DNA of 64,000 bases. Source: Rhizobium sp. R711 (lineage in GTDB: Bacteria; Pseudomonadota; Alphaproteobacteria; Rhizobiales; Rhizobiaceae). Position 1 is the stretch's first letter. Every line of letters starts with the position of its first letter. Shown one piece after another: positions 9,364 to 18,054 of this stretch. The stretch lies in NCBI RefSeq assembly GCF_002211365.1, contig NZ_LOKZ01000023.1, positions 124,001 to 188,000 on the forward strand. The letters run 5' to 3'. Both the position numbers and the translations under genes were made by a program. The notes beneath the pieces were generated by a model, which made no database searches, was not told the origin of the DNA, and saw only the letters and a program-made list of their open reading frames with translations.

Positions 9364-10386
9364 TCATCGCGTTTCCAGTATCCGCATCAATCGGCCGCGA
9401 TAGCTATCCAGGATAACCGCCAACACGATAACGGCACCGATGACGATCGGTTTGATGTTGTCGTCCGCCCCCAAAAGCTGCAATCCCGTTGACAGAACCT
9501 GCAGAATGCATGCACCCACCAGCGTGCCGATGATCGAGCCCTTTCCGCCCGCCAAACTGGTCCCCCCGATAATGACTGCAGCAATGGCATTCAGTTCGTA
9601 ACCAATACCGGCAACCGGACTGCCGACATTGAGGCGGAGCAAATAGACCATGGCCGCAACGCCTGCGGTCAGCCCGGAGATCGTAAATACGGCCATCTTG
9701 TATCTTTTAGGCTCGTGGCCCGACAAGCGGACTGCCTCCTCATTGGTGCCGATCGCAAAGACGAAGCGCCCGAACACGGTGTAGCGCAGTACAAACCAGC
9801 CGATAAGGACGACGACGATCGCAATCAGGAAGATCGAGGGAAAAATGCCCCAGAAAATCAGGTTCCCGAAGTCAACGAACGGCTGAGGCAGGCCGGTAAT
9901 CGTGGAATTGTCGCTGACCACACGCGCCAGTCCGCTTGCGACGTTCAGCATGCCGAGAGTGACGATGAAGGAAGGAAGCTTCCACTTCTCGCATATCCAT
10001 CCGTTGATGGCGCCAAGGACTGCGCCGGTGCCCATCGACGCAAGAGATGCGAGAACGATTGCCTGCCAAGGAGAGAACTGGGGATTGATCATGATCGTTG
10101 CGCCGATGACCGTGCAAAGCGCAAGCAGCGACCCGACCGAAAGATCAATGCCGCCGGTAAGAATGACGAAAGTCATGCCCGAAGCAAGCACGGTGTTGAT
10201 TGCGATCTGCACGAAGATCTTCAGAAAGTTCTCTGGCGTTGCGAAATAAGGCGCTGTCGCCGAGAAAAACACCAGAATGAGGACGAGCGCGATGGCGACG
10301 CCCGCTTCCTTCATCGAGATCCGAATGAGCTTGTCAAACAAGCTGGTTTCTTTCGCATCGGTCTGTTTTTCAATGCTGGCGGACAC
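9364..10386 (-). CDS. Sugar ABC transporter permease, RbsC type
   Basis: A 340-residue permease of the ribose/galactose (CUT2) class. Motifs typical of RbsC are GIDLSVGSLLALCTVIGA in the middle and NAIAAVIIGGTSLAGGKGSI toward the C-terminus; about ten hydrophobic segments are visible. Start: GTG at 10386, preceded at the right distance by AAGGAG, which lies inside the last codons of the ATPase gene. The permease start therefore overlaps the ATPase end by 17 bases, a coupled arrangement. An upstream ATG at 10467 would overlap further and has no site. It forms the channel with the ATPase and binding protein next to it. Confidence 0.92.
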   Translation of the reverse strand: MSASIEKQTDAKETSLFDKLIRISMKEAGVAIALVLILVFFSATAPYFATPENFLKIFVQIAINTVLASGMTFVILTGGIDLSVGSLLALCTVIGATIMINPQFSPWQAIVLASLASMGTGAVLGAINGWICEKWKLPSFIVTLGMLNVASGLARVVSDNSTITGLPQPFVDFGNLIFWGIFPSIFLIAIVVVLIGWFVLRYTVFGRFVFAIGTNEEAVRLSGHEPKRYKMAVFTISGLTAGVAAMVYLLRLNVGSPVAGIGYELNAIAAVIIGGTSLAGGKGSIIGTLVGACILQVLSTGLQLLGADDNIKPIVIGAVIVLAVILDSYRGRLMRILETR

Positions 10387-11896
10387 GGCTATACTCCTTA
10401 TAAGCGAGCGAAAGGATCCTGCTCTCGTCAAATTGCTCTCGAGGTATTTCGCCGGCGATCTTGCCATCGGAGAAAACGATGATGCGATGGCAAATGCCGA
10501 TCAGCTCGGGCAAATCCGAAGACACGACCAGAACACCTTTTCCTTCGGATGCGAATTTCCACAAAAGCTCGTAGATCTCGGCTTTGGCACCCACGTCGAT
10601 TCCACGGGTCGGCTCATCGAAAATCAAGACCTTCGGGCCGCGGAAGAGCCATTTCGCTATGACGACCTTTTGCTGATTGCCGCCGGAAAACGTTCTGACG
10701 GCCTGGTGGACGGAGGGTGTCTTTATGCGCAGCTCACGCACGAGGCGCTTCGCTTGGTCATCCTCCACCCTTCGGGCGAGCAAACCGTTGCGGGAGATCT
10801 TGCCGAGATCCGTTATGGTGGCGTTTTCAGCGCAGCTCATATCGAGCATCAAGCCCTGCATCTTGCGGTCTTCGGTTGCAAGGCACAGCCCCGCAGCAAC
10901 GGCATCCCTTGGCGAGTTGATCTTTATCGGTTCGCCATTCAAGCGAATTTCGCCGGCAGCCTTGGCGTCGGCGCCGAATATGGCGCGCACTGCCTCTGTG
11001 CGACCACTGCCGACAAGGCCTGCAATGCCGACGATTTCTCCCTTTGCCACCGAAAATGACAGTTCCGGGCTGTTGTGCGTCACCTTCAACCCGGAAATAC
11101 CGAGCGCCTCCCCGGACACGACGCTGTCGCTGTAAAAGACGCCGTGATCCGAAAGCTTGCGCCCGACCATCAGTTCGACGATATCGGGTATGGTCAATCC
11201 CGAGAGCGGGCGAGTGATCACATGCTGGCCGTCGCGCAGCACCGTCACATCGTCACCGACTTCGAATATCTCCTCCAGCCGATGAGAAATGTAGAGCGTG
11301 GTAACGCCACGCCTCTTCAGCCGCTTCAAGATTTCAAAGAGGCGATCGACCTCCTTGGAGGTCAGGGTTGCGGTCGGTTCGTCAAGAACCAGAAGCTTGC
11401 TTTCGTAGCAGAGCGCCTTGGCTATCTCGATCAACTGAAGCTGCGCGACGCTGAGGCGATTGGCAGGCGTCGTCGGCGCCACGTCAAGGCCAACCTCTTC
11501 CAACAGTTCGGCCGCCCTCTTGTTCATCTGCTTATAGTTCACCAACCCGTATCGGCGCGGCAGATGCTCGAAAAGCAGGTTTTCTGCCACCGTCAGATTG
11601 GAAAGGGGATGCAGTTCCTGATGAATGACACGAATGCCTGCCTTGAATGCCTCCAACGGCGAGGAGGGATCATAATGCTTGCCGTCAAACAGGACGTGGC
11701 CGTCATCCGGCTTGAAGACACCGCCCAGGAGATTGATCAGGGTCGACTTTCCCGCACCGTTCTCGCCTAGAAGAATGTGCCCCTTGCCGCGGCCGATGCG
11801 CATGGAAACATCTCTGAGCGCCACCACACCGGGGAAGCGCTTGCCGATCCCTTCCAGCTTCAGGATGTCGTCATCTGATACGTCTGACACGTCCAC
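10370..11896 (-). CDS. Sugar ABC transporter ATPase, RbsA type
   Basis: A 508-residue double-cassette ATPase of the CUT2 class. The first Walker A, GENGAGKST, is at residues 44-52. The second cassette has the degenerate P-loop GLVGSGRTEAV usual in RbsA-like proteins and an intact signature FSGGNQQK. Walker B of cassette one is LLVLDEPTATL. It powers sugar import through the neighbouring permease. It lies downstream of the binding-protein gene with a 155-base gap that contains a strong hairpin, and overlaps the permease start. The substrate is not fixed by sequence; ribose, xylose or similar monosaccharides or polyols are possible. Confidence 0.93.
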   Translation of the reverse strand: MDVSDVSDDDILKLEGIGKRFPGVVALRDVSMRIGRGKGHILLGENGAGKSTLINLLGGVFKPDDGHVLFDGKHYDPSSPLEAFKAGIRVIHQELHPLSNLTVAENLLFEHLPRRYGLVNYKQMNKRAAELLEEVGLDVAPTTPANRLSVAQLQLIEIAKALCYESKLLVLDEPTATLTSKEVDRLFEILKRLKRRGVTTLYISHRLEEIFEVGDDVTVLRDGQHVITRPLSGLTIPDIVELMVGRKLSDHGVFYSDSVVSGEALGISGLKVTHNSPELSFSVAKGEIVGIAGLVGSGRTEAVRAIFGADAKAAGEIRLNGEPIKINSPRDAVAAGLCLATEDRKMQGLMLDMSCAENATITDLGKISRNGLLARRVEDDQAKRLVRELRIKTPSVHQAVRTFSGGNQQKVVIAKWLFRGPKVLIFDEPTRGIDVGAKAEIYELLWKFASEGKGVLVVSSDLPELIGICHRIIVFSDGKIAGEIPREQFDESRILSLAYKEYSRVRQH

Positions 11897-12007
11897 CTCT
11901 TGTGTGGTCTATTTCAATGGGAGATGGCCGGCCTCCACGCAGCACCTATCCCGAGGTTCGAAAGCGACCTCGGTGACGTGATCAACACGGAAACCGGTTT
12001 GTGGTGA

Positions 12008-12028
12008 GCGCCGGCCTTCAGCCGGCGC
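12008..12028 (-). terminator. Strong hairpin between binding-protein and ATPase genes
   Basis: Perfect 8-base arms GCGCCGGC / GCCGGCGC with a 5-base loop. No T-run follows on the minus strand, so it is more likely an mRNA-stabilising or attenuating hairpin than a full terminator. Such elements between the binding-protein gene and the rest of an ABC operon usually make the binding protein more abundant. Confidence 0.6.
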
Positions 12029-12051
12029 CTCTCTTTTAGCCTTACAGTCGG

Positions 12052-13038
12052 CTATTTGAGGTCCTTGGCGGTGACGAGCTTGACATCCGTCTTCACCCAG
12101 CCTGTGAATTTTTCACCGGCAAGCTCACGCAGACCATAGTCGATGCCCATGACCGCCATCTGCGCACCGTATTGCTCGACGGTCGCAAGCATCTTGCCAT
12201 CCTTGATCAGCGGCTGAACCGGCGGGATATTGTCGAAGCCGACAACCTTGATCTTGCCGCTCTGGCCGGTCGCATCGAGAGCCTTGACGACACCCAGCGC
12301 CATGGAATCATTGGCTGCCATGACACCCTGAATGTCCTTATATTTCGTCAGGAAATTCGTCATGACGGTATTGGCTTCTTCCGTCTCCCAATGAGCGGTC
12401 TTGCTGTCGAGAAGCTGAAGCTTGCCGCCGTTAACGGCAGCCATGAAGCCTTCCTTGCGCTCCTTGGCGTTGTCGGCCTCGGGGTTGCCCTCCAGGATGA
12501 CAACCTTTGCGCCGGATCCCAGATCCTTGGCAAGCGCGTCACCCGCAAGTTTTGCCCCTTCCCGATTGTCAGGCCCGAAGAAGGCGAGGTCGATACCGGC
12601 TGCCTTCTTGGCATCGGCATCGAGCGGCACGTCGATGTTGATAACCTTGACACCGGCCTTTACGGCTTTCGCAAGGGGAGTGGCCATGGCCTTTGAATCG
12701 GCCGGCGCAACGACGATGATGTCGTATTTCTGTGTGACGAAGTTTTCGACGGCGTCGACCTGTGCGGCGAAGTCGCGTTCATCCTTCATGCCGACGGCCT
12801 TGAAATCGAACTTGTTCTTGTTTTCGGCCGCATATTTGTCGGCTCCCGCCTTCATCTGCTTGAAGAACTCGTTAGACAAGGACTTCATGATCAAGCCGAC
12901 CTTGGGCTTGCTCGTCGCAAAGGCGGGCGACACGCCACAGGACAAAGCCAGCATCACCGTGCCGGCAAGCCCAAGCTTTACCGCCGCACGACGCGACGCA
13001 CTGATCAAGACGGAATCACGCTTTATAGAATTGAACAT
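12052..13038 (-). CDS. Sugar ABC transporter periplasmic binding protein, RbsB type
   Basis: A 328-residue CUT2 binding protein. Residues 1-41 form a long signal peptide with a charged start and the hydrophobic core LGLAGTVMLALSCG, ending near AFA-TS. The mature part begins KPKVGLIMKSLSNEFFKQM, typical of type I periplasmic sugar-binding folds, and has VDAVENFVTQKYDIIVVAPADSKA and GFDNIPP further on. Start supported by GGAGG ten bases upstream. First gene of the minus-strand sugar operon and divergent from the LacI gene. The ligand is unknown; no sugar kinase or dehydrogenase gene lies next to it. Confidence 0.92.
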   Translation of the reverse strand: MFNSIKRDSVLISASRRAAVKLGLAGTVMLALSCGVSPAFATSKPKVGLIMKSLSNEFFKQMKAGADKYAAENKNKFDFKAVGMKDERDFAAQVDAVENFVTQKYDIIVVAPADSKAMATPLAKAVKAGVKVINIDVPLDADAKKAAGIDLAFFGPDNREGAKLAGDALAKDLGSGAKVVILEGNPEADNAKERKEGFMAAVNGGKLQLLDSKTAHWETEEANTVMTNFLTKYKDIQGVMAANDSMALGVVKALDATGQSGKIKVVGFDNIPPVQPLIKDGKMLATVEQYGAQMAVMGIDYGLRELAGEKFTGWVKTDVKLVTAKDLK

Positions 13039-13085
13039 TTTCTTTCCTCCCGAACGGTATCAGGCTCAGCTCCACGTTGCCGACG

Positions 13086-13099
13086 ATGAACCGTTTCCA
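13086..13099. promoter_or_regulatory. LacI-type operator candidate 1
   Basis: ATGAACCGTTTCCA, identical to 13202-13215. The core GAACCGTTTC is a near-palindrome around a central CG, the form expected of LacI/GalR operators. It lies 48 bases before the binding-protein start, in the promoter of the sugar operon. Confidence 0.65.
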
Positions 13100-13201
13100 A
13101 CGATTATTGGGTAACAGCGCCATCGAAGACTGTCAAGTCGTAAGGGTGGGCGTAAATCGGCATGAAACGAGCGCGAACACGTCTTTGTTGACGCCGAGCA
13201 T

Positions 13202-13215
13202 ATGAACCGTTTCCA
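13202..13215. promoter_or_regulatory. LacI-type operator candidate 2
   Basis: Second copy of the 14-base sequence, 116 bases from the first and in the same orientation, on the lacI-gene side of the intergenic region. Two spaced operators could permit looping and autoregulation by the LacI protein encoded at 13369. Confidence 0.65.
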
Positions 13216-13368
13216 TTGAACATCCGCAATGGCGATGCTATGACAGACCAGCGGTCAGAATTACGATGTAGCCTTTGACTAAGGCGTTGGAGACCATTAG
13301 CTGAAAGCGCGGATCAGGCGCCTTTGGATGTCCCCGAAGGCAAAGATGAAGGGACGTATGTTTCTGCT

Positions 13369-14379
13369 ATGCCAAAGGTTGGAATTCGAGACGTTGCCAG
13401 GCTCGCCGGAGTTTCTACCGGAACCGTCTCAAGAGTTTTGAACGATCATCCCTCTGTTACGGATGAATTAAGAGCACGCGTCAGAAGCACTATCGAAGAA
13501 CTGAACTACCTGCCCGATCCATCCGCCAGAAGCATGCGCAGCAAGGTCAGCCGCCTCATAGGAATTATCATTCCTGACCTGACCAATCCCTTCTTCTCGG
13601 AGCTCGTCCAGTCCGCCGAACAAGCGGCGGCAGACCATGGCTATGACATCATCGTCATGACATCCCTTGATAATGCGGTAAAGGAGGCTGATCGTATCGG
13701 ACAGCTGACAAGCCGGAAGGTGGACGGCATAATCCTCGTTCCCAGCAACGATTTCCATACGATCATGCCGCCGAAGGGATTGCCAATCATCGTTGTGGAC
13801 CGTCTCATGCCAGGATATTCTGGCATAGCCGCTGACCATCGCAACGGCGTGCGCCTGGGTGTTGAACACCTTCTGAAGCTTGGTCACCGCCGCATCGGCT
13901 TCATTTCAGGTCCAAAAGATTCCGTCCCGGCCAATGACCGCCTTATGGGCTACCTTGGCGCAATGGAGCAAATTCACGGTGACAGGCAAGCGGCCAGTCC
14001 ATCCCTTATAGCCGAGGCGGCCTTTGACTATGAGAGCGGCCGCCTCGCAGGAAACTATCTTCTTGCCCGTGCGCGCAACGAACGCCCGACTGCGATCTTC
14101 GCAAGCTCGGACCAGCAGGCAATCGGCTGCATGCGGGCGGCACACGATCTCGGAATTCCGGTACCGGCAGCGCTTTCGATCATGGGATTCGACGGCATCC
14201 CCCTCTCCAACATGACGACGCCGCGCCTGACGACAGTTAAGCAACCGATTCAAAAGATAGCCGCGGTTGCTGTGGCAATTCTGCTAAACAAGCAACCGGT
14301 GCCCGATCTCGACCATCCGATCCTGCTTGCTTGCGAGATTTTGGATGGCGAAACGACCTCGAAGCCACAACCCGACTGA
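13369..14379 (+). CDS. LacI family transcriptional regulator
   Basis: A 336-residue LacI/GalR repressor. The DNA-binding headpiece reads GIRDVARLAGVSTGTVSRVL at residues 4-23, and the hinge helix is near PSARSMRS. The effector domain starts LIGIIIPDLTNPFFSELVQ and contains SDQQAIGCMRAAHDLG and IMGFDGIPLS. The start at 13369 puts the headpiece at the very N-terminus; an earlier in-frame ATG at 13324 would add 15 residues. It is divergent from the CUT2 sugar operon and probably represses it in the absence of the transported sugar, acting at the twin 14-base sites. Confidence 0.92.
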   Translation: MPKVGIRDVARLAGVSTGTVSRVLNDHPSVTDELRARVRSTIEELNYLPDPSARSMRSKVSRLIGIIIPDLTNPFFSELVQSAEQAAADHGYDIIVMTSLDNAVKEADRIGQLTSRKVDGIILVPSNDFHTIMPPKGLPIIVVDRLMPGYSGIAADHRNGVRLGVEHLLKLGHRRIGFISGPKDSVPANDRLMGYLGAMEQIHGDRQAASPSLIAEAAFDYESGRLAGNYLLARARNERPTAIFASSDQQAIGCMRAAHDLGIPVPAALSIMGFDGIPLSNMTTPRLTTVKQPIQKIAAVAVAILLNKQPVPDLDHPILLACEILDGETTSKPQPD

Positions 14380-14450
14380 ACAGGAACGGTTGCCGGCCCC
14401 ACCGAACGCTCGTGTCGCAGGAAGATTGGACAACGGCCAACACCACAATT

Positions 14451-14494
14451 CAAAAAACCAAAGTAGCGGTGCGCCAGATTTCTGACGCACCGCT
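14451..14494 (-). terminator. Rho-independent terminator of the sulfone operon
   Basis: Arms AGCGGTGCG (14465-14473) and CGCACCGCT (14486-14494) pair perfectly. The pairing extends into the loop with one mismatch. On the minus strand the hairpin is followed by TTTGGTTTTTT. It lies right after the sfnB-like stop and between two convergent genes. Confidence 0.8.
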
Positions 14495-14500
14495 TCCCAA

Positions 14501-15748
14501 TCAGCTCCAAGCATGAAGAGGTGGATTTTCACCGTTGAGGAAATACTTGCCGAGGATGGCGTATTTCCACCGCACGGGATCGTGCAGTGTGTGGGTACGC
14601 GCATTGCGCCAATGCCGGTCGAGATGGTGTTCGGCCAGTGTGGAACGGGTGCCGGCTAGCTCGAACAACTTGTTGCTCGCTGCGATGGCGATTTCCGTCG
14701 ATAGGATTTTTGCCTCGGCGGTAACAATCTGGGCTTCGGCGACCGTCTCGGCATTGGGTTTTTCTACGGCGCGGTCGATAGCGTGGCCAGCCTTTTCCAA
14801 AAGGGCCTGCGCCGCATGGAGACGGAGCGTCAGGTCGCCGATGGCCTGGATCGTGTAAGGATCGTCCCAGGCATGCTCGAGACCACTGTCGACCCAGGCG
14901 CGGCTCTTGGTGCGCACGAAGGTCACAGTTTCGTCGATTGCCGCGCGGGCAATGCCGGTATCGACAGCCACCTGAATGATCTGGAAGATTGCACCGTCCG
15001 CCGTCGGCACCTCATAGCCCTTGTAGCCTGGCACCAGATGGGTCTTTGGCACCTTGACATTGTTGAGGATCACCGTGCCTGAAAGCGTCGTGCGCTGACC
15101 GAAGGAGGACCAGTCGTCAATAACGGTGAGACCAGGCGCATTGCGCTCAGCAATTGCATACCAGGCGCGGCCTTCCTCATCGAGCGCAACGATGGGCACG
15201 AGATGGGCAAGCAGCGCGCCAGAGGCGTAGAACTTCTGTCCATTGACGACGACGTGGTCGCCCGCGTCCGTAAACTTGGTTTCGAAATCCACCGCACGCT
15301 TGGAGCCGAATTCGGAGAAGGCATTGCCGAAACGTGTACCACGCAGCACCTCGGCAAAAAGCAGCTTTTGCTGCGCTTCATCGGAGACGGTGCGGATCGC
15401 AGCGACGACGCCGAGATGGTTCTGCGCGATCTGACCGATGGAGGAATCCGCCGCAGAAACGATCTCGATTACTTTGGCCAGCGTCGCGTAGGAGACGTCC
15501 GGTCCACCGAACGTCTTCGGCACGTTGATCGACCAGAGACCGCTTTGCGAGAAGGCATCAAGTTCCTTTACCGGCCAAATGCGGTCGCGGTCTCGGATCG
15601 CGGCGCCGGGCGCGATCTCGGATGCGACCCGCCTGGCAACAGCAATCGCCTCGGCATCGGTCTTGATGACGTGCGCCGGGTCGCTCGGTCGCGGCACTGC
15701 GGGAACCGCCTCGGCGGCATTGCTTGTATTGACGTTTGAAACAGTCAC
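14501..15748 (-). CDS. sfnB: SfnB-type acyl-CoA-dehydrogenase-like flavoprotein
   Basis: A 415-residue flavoprotein of the acyl-CoA dehydrogenase fold, in the branch with SfnB and DszC-type sulfur-acquisition oxidoreductases. An N-terminal helical part (DAFSQSGLWSINVPKTFGG), a middle beta domain (FGNAFSEFGSKRAVDFET, YASGALLAHLVPIVA) and a C-terminal helical bundle (EHHLDRHWRNARTHTLHDP) are seen; the last motif is characteristic of the DszC/SfnB branch. Start: GTG at 15748 with AAGGAG seven bases before it; an ATG at 15753 is out of frame. Last gene of the operon with sfnG- and msuE-like genes. Its role is probably a flavin-dependent oxygenation of an organosulfur compound; the exact substrate is inferred only from family. 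Confidence 0.85.
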   Translation of the reverse strand: MTVSNVNTSNAAEAVPAVPRPSDPAHVIKTDAEAIAVARRVASEIAPGAAIRDRDRIWPVKELDAFSQSGLWSINVPKTFGGPDVSYATLAKVIEIVSAADSSIGQIAQNHLGVVAAIRTVSDEAQQKLLFAEVLRGTRFGNAFSEFGSKRAVDFETKFTDAGDHVVVNGQKFYASGALLAHLVPIVALDEEGRAWYAIAERNAPGLTVIDDWSSFGQRTTLSGTVILNNVKVPKTHLVPGYKGYEVPTADGAIFQIIQVAVDTGIARAAIDETVTFVRTKSRAWVDSGLEHAWDDPYTIQAIGDLTLRLHAAQALLEKAGHAIDRAVEKPNAETVAEAQIVTAEAKILSTEIAIAASNKLFELAGTRSTLAEHHLDRHWRNARTHTLHDPVRWKYAILGKYFLNGENPPLHAWS

Positions 15749-15773
15749 GGCATGTCTCCTTTTTTGGGTTGGG

Positions 15774-16550
15774 TCAATTGGCAAGACGGGCGGCGGCGAC
15801 GGGTTTCTGGCCCAGATAAAAGGCCTTGATGTCGTCCCGCGCCTTGAGTTCTGCAGCACTGCCTGAAAGCACGCTGACGCCGTTCTCAAGGATGACGGCC
15901 CTGTCGGCATAACGAAGCGCGACTGCCGAGTTCTGCTCGGCGACGAGGATTGAGAGCCCCTCCTCTCGATTGAGGCGTCTGAGCGTGCGAAAAATATCCT
16001 CCACGACAAGCGGCGCGAGCCCCATGGACGGCTCGTCAAGGACGAGCAGCCGTGGGCGTGACATCAGCGCTCGTCCGATCGCCGTCATCTGCTGCTCGCC
16101 GCCCGAGGTCAGGCCTGAAAGTACCCGGCGCTTTTCGACAAGCCGAGGGAAATGGGCGTAGACCTTTTCAAGATCGGCGGCGATCTCGGCGCGCGAGGCG
16201 GAACGACCGAGGCCACCGCAAACAAGATTTTCTTCTACTGTAAGCGTCTTGAAGCAATGGCGTCCCTCCAGCACCTGGACCAGGCCGAGCCGAACGAGGC
16301 TTGCTGGTGTCACGCGCGTCACGTCATGGCCTTCAAACAGGATACGGCCCGCCAGCACCTGCCCACGCTCGGCCGGCAGGAGGTTCGAAACCGCCTTCAG
16401 CGTCGTCGTCTTGCCGGCGCCGTTGGCGCCGAGAATGGCGAGGACCTCTCCGCGCCCGAGCGAAAAGGTGACGCCGTGCAAGGCCGTAATCGAATGGTTG
16501 TAGGTCGCATGGAGGCCGTTCATGGTGAGCAGCCTGCTTTCCTCGGTCAT
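15774..16550 (-). CDS. Branched-chain-type ABC transporter ATPase, LivF-like
   Basis: A 258-residue ATPase. Walker A GANGAGKT at residues 41-48, signature TSGGEQQM (Thr-Ser in place of the usual Leu-Ser), Walker B LLVLDEPSMGLAP, the latter typical of LivF. Start 16550 follows AAGGAA; the open frame reaches 16604. It pairs with the LivG-like ATPase (19993-20922) in a HAAT-class importer. It is separated from its LivG partner by the permease and binding-protein genes and sits next to sfnB. Confidence 0.92.
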   Translation of the reverse strand: MTEESRLLTMNGLHATYNHSITALHGVTFSLGRGEVLAILGANGAGKTTTLKAVSNLLPAERGQVLAGRILFEGHDVTRVTPASLVRLGLVQVLEGRHCFKTLTVEENLVCGGLGRSASRAEIAADLEKVYAHFPRLVEKRRVLSGLTSGGEQQMTAIGRALMSRPRLLVLDEPSMGLAPLVVEDIFRTLRRLNREEGLSILVAEQNSAVALRYADRAVILENGVSVLSGSAAELKARDDIKAFYLGQKPVAAARLAN

Positions 16551-16620
16551 CTCGGTTTCCTTTAAGGGCGCTTTTAAACCAGGCGGGTCGGGAATGGCCC
16601 TCAATGCCCGGCTGCAGCTG

Positions 16621-17955
16621 TCAGTTTGTTACGACACCGGCATCCTCGGCCGTGCGAAGCTTGATCCCCTTTTCCGCCGCATAAGCTTCGGATGACTTCT
16701 CGATGATCGGACGCAGCAGGGCCCAATCCGGCGCGATCCAATCGGAGACCACCTTCCACTTCTTGCCGTCCCACTGCTGGAAGGTCACGTAGCCATTGCC
16801 CTCGTGATTGTCCCAGGTGACGTTGATAGAGTGGAAGAGGTCCTTGGCCCCGAGCGCCTCGACACGCGCCGGGTCGAGTTGCAGGTGCTCGAAGCCCCAG
16901 CGCACTTCGTCACCGGTCAAGGTGCGCTTTCCGAACTTCTCCTGGGCGATGCGCACTGCCTCGACGTTCAGGATGCCATTGACGATGCCGAGGTTATGAT
17001 AGACCGAGCCGATGCGGCTCCTGTCTTCGAGATTGCCCTTCCCGGCCTCGTAAAGGGTTCTCACGATCTCCTTGACGACCGGATACTCGGCGCCCGAAGC
17101 CTGGGTAGTAATTGCCGTATAGCCTTTGGCTGCGTCACCCGCCGGGATCACGTCCTCTTCCGAGTTCGACCAGACGTTGCCGATGATGTGGTCTACCGGG
17201 AAACCTGTCTTGGCAGCGGTCTTCAATGCGACCGGGTTCATCACGCCCCAGCCGCGCAGCACGACGTAATCCGGCTTGGCGCGGCGGATTGTCAGCCACT
17301 GCGACTGCTGCTCGTTACCAGGATGAGGAACTTCGATCTGCTGCAATTCGAAGCCGTACTTCTTGGCCAGAAGTTCGTAGATCGGGATCGTCTCCTTGCC
17401 ATAGGGCGAACCATGATAGAGTACGACGATCTTCTTGCCCTTGAGTGCTTCGAGACCGCCTTCTTTCGAGGCAATGTAGTTCACGATACCGGAGGTCTCG
17501 CTGTAAGGGTTCAGCAGCAGCGGGAAAACGTAGGGGAAAACGCGCCCGTCTGTGGAATCTGTGCGTCCGTGATTGATCGTAATCAGCGGCACCTTGTCCT
17601 GGGTGATGCGGTCGATCATGGCATAGGCGATGCCGACCGATAGCGGATTCCAGGCAGCGATGCCCGGATTGCTTTTCAGGCGCTCATAAGCCTCGACGCC
17701 GCGCTCGACCTCGTACTGGGTTTCGGCTTCCGACCAGGTCAGCTTGACGCCGTTGACGCCGCCGTCGCGGGTGTTGATGAGGTTGAGATAGTCGATGAAG
17801 CCGCCGAAAAAGCCGGTTCCACCGGCCGCATAGGGGCCGACGCGGTAGCTCTGCAGCGGGAAATGCTGCTCGTCGGCCTGTGCCTGGAAAGCGATGGCGG
17901 CGAGGCCGATGCCGGCGGCAAGAGCAGCTGCTCTGATCTTCGTATAAATGGTCAT
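16621..17955 (-). CDS. Branched-chain-type ABC transporter binding protein
   Basis: A 444-residue periplasmic binding protein of the LivJ/Peripla_BP_6 class. Signal peptide at residues 1-26 (hydrophobic AALAAGIGLAAIAF, cleavage near AQA-DE). The mature part has GFIDYLNLINTRDGGVNGVK and LKGKKIVVLYHGSPYGKETI, the usual lobes of this fold, and is longer than amino-acid-binding LivJ (about 370). Start 17955 begins the signal peptide. It should capture the substrate of the operon, which from its neighbours is probably a small organosulfur compound and not an amino acid; that is inference. Confidence 0.9.
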   Translation of the reverse strand: MTIYTKIRAAALAAGIGLAAIAFQAQADEQHFPLQSYRVGPYAAGGTGFFGGFIDYLNLINTRDGGVNGVKLTWSEAETQYEVERGVEAYERLKSNPGIAAWNPLSVGIAYAMIDRITQDKVPLITINHGRTDSTDGRVFPYVFPLLLNPYSETSGIVNYIASKEGGLEALKGKKIVVLYHGSPYGKETIPIYELLAKKYGFELQQIEVPHPGNEQQSQWLTIRRAKPDYVVLRGWGVMNPVALKTAAKTGFPVDHIIGNVWSNSEEDVIPAGDAAKGYTAITTQASGAEYPVVKEIVRTLYEAGKGNLEDRSRIGSVYHNLGIVNGILNVEAVRIAQEKFGKRTLTGDEVRWGFEHLQLDPARVEALGAKDLFHSINVTWDNHEGNGYVTFQQWDGKKWKVVSDWIAPDWALLRPIIEKSSEAYAAEKGIKLRTAEDAGVVTN

Positions 17956-18054
17956 ATCTGGACACACTCCGTCTTTTGGCTGGCGCTCGGCCACCCGCTC
18001 TGGTTTCAAATTTTCAATGGCTTTTGTTGTTGGAAGCGCTGGGCTTCGAGTATC

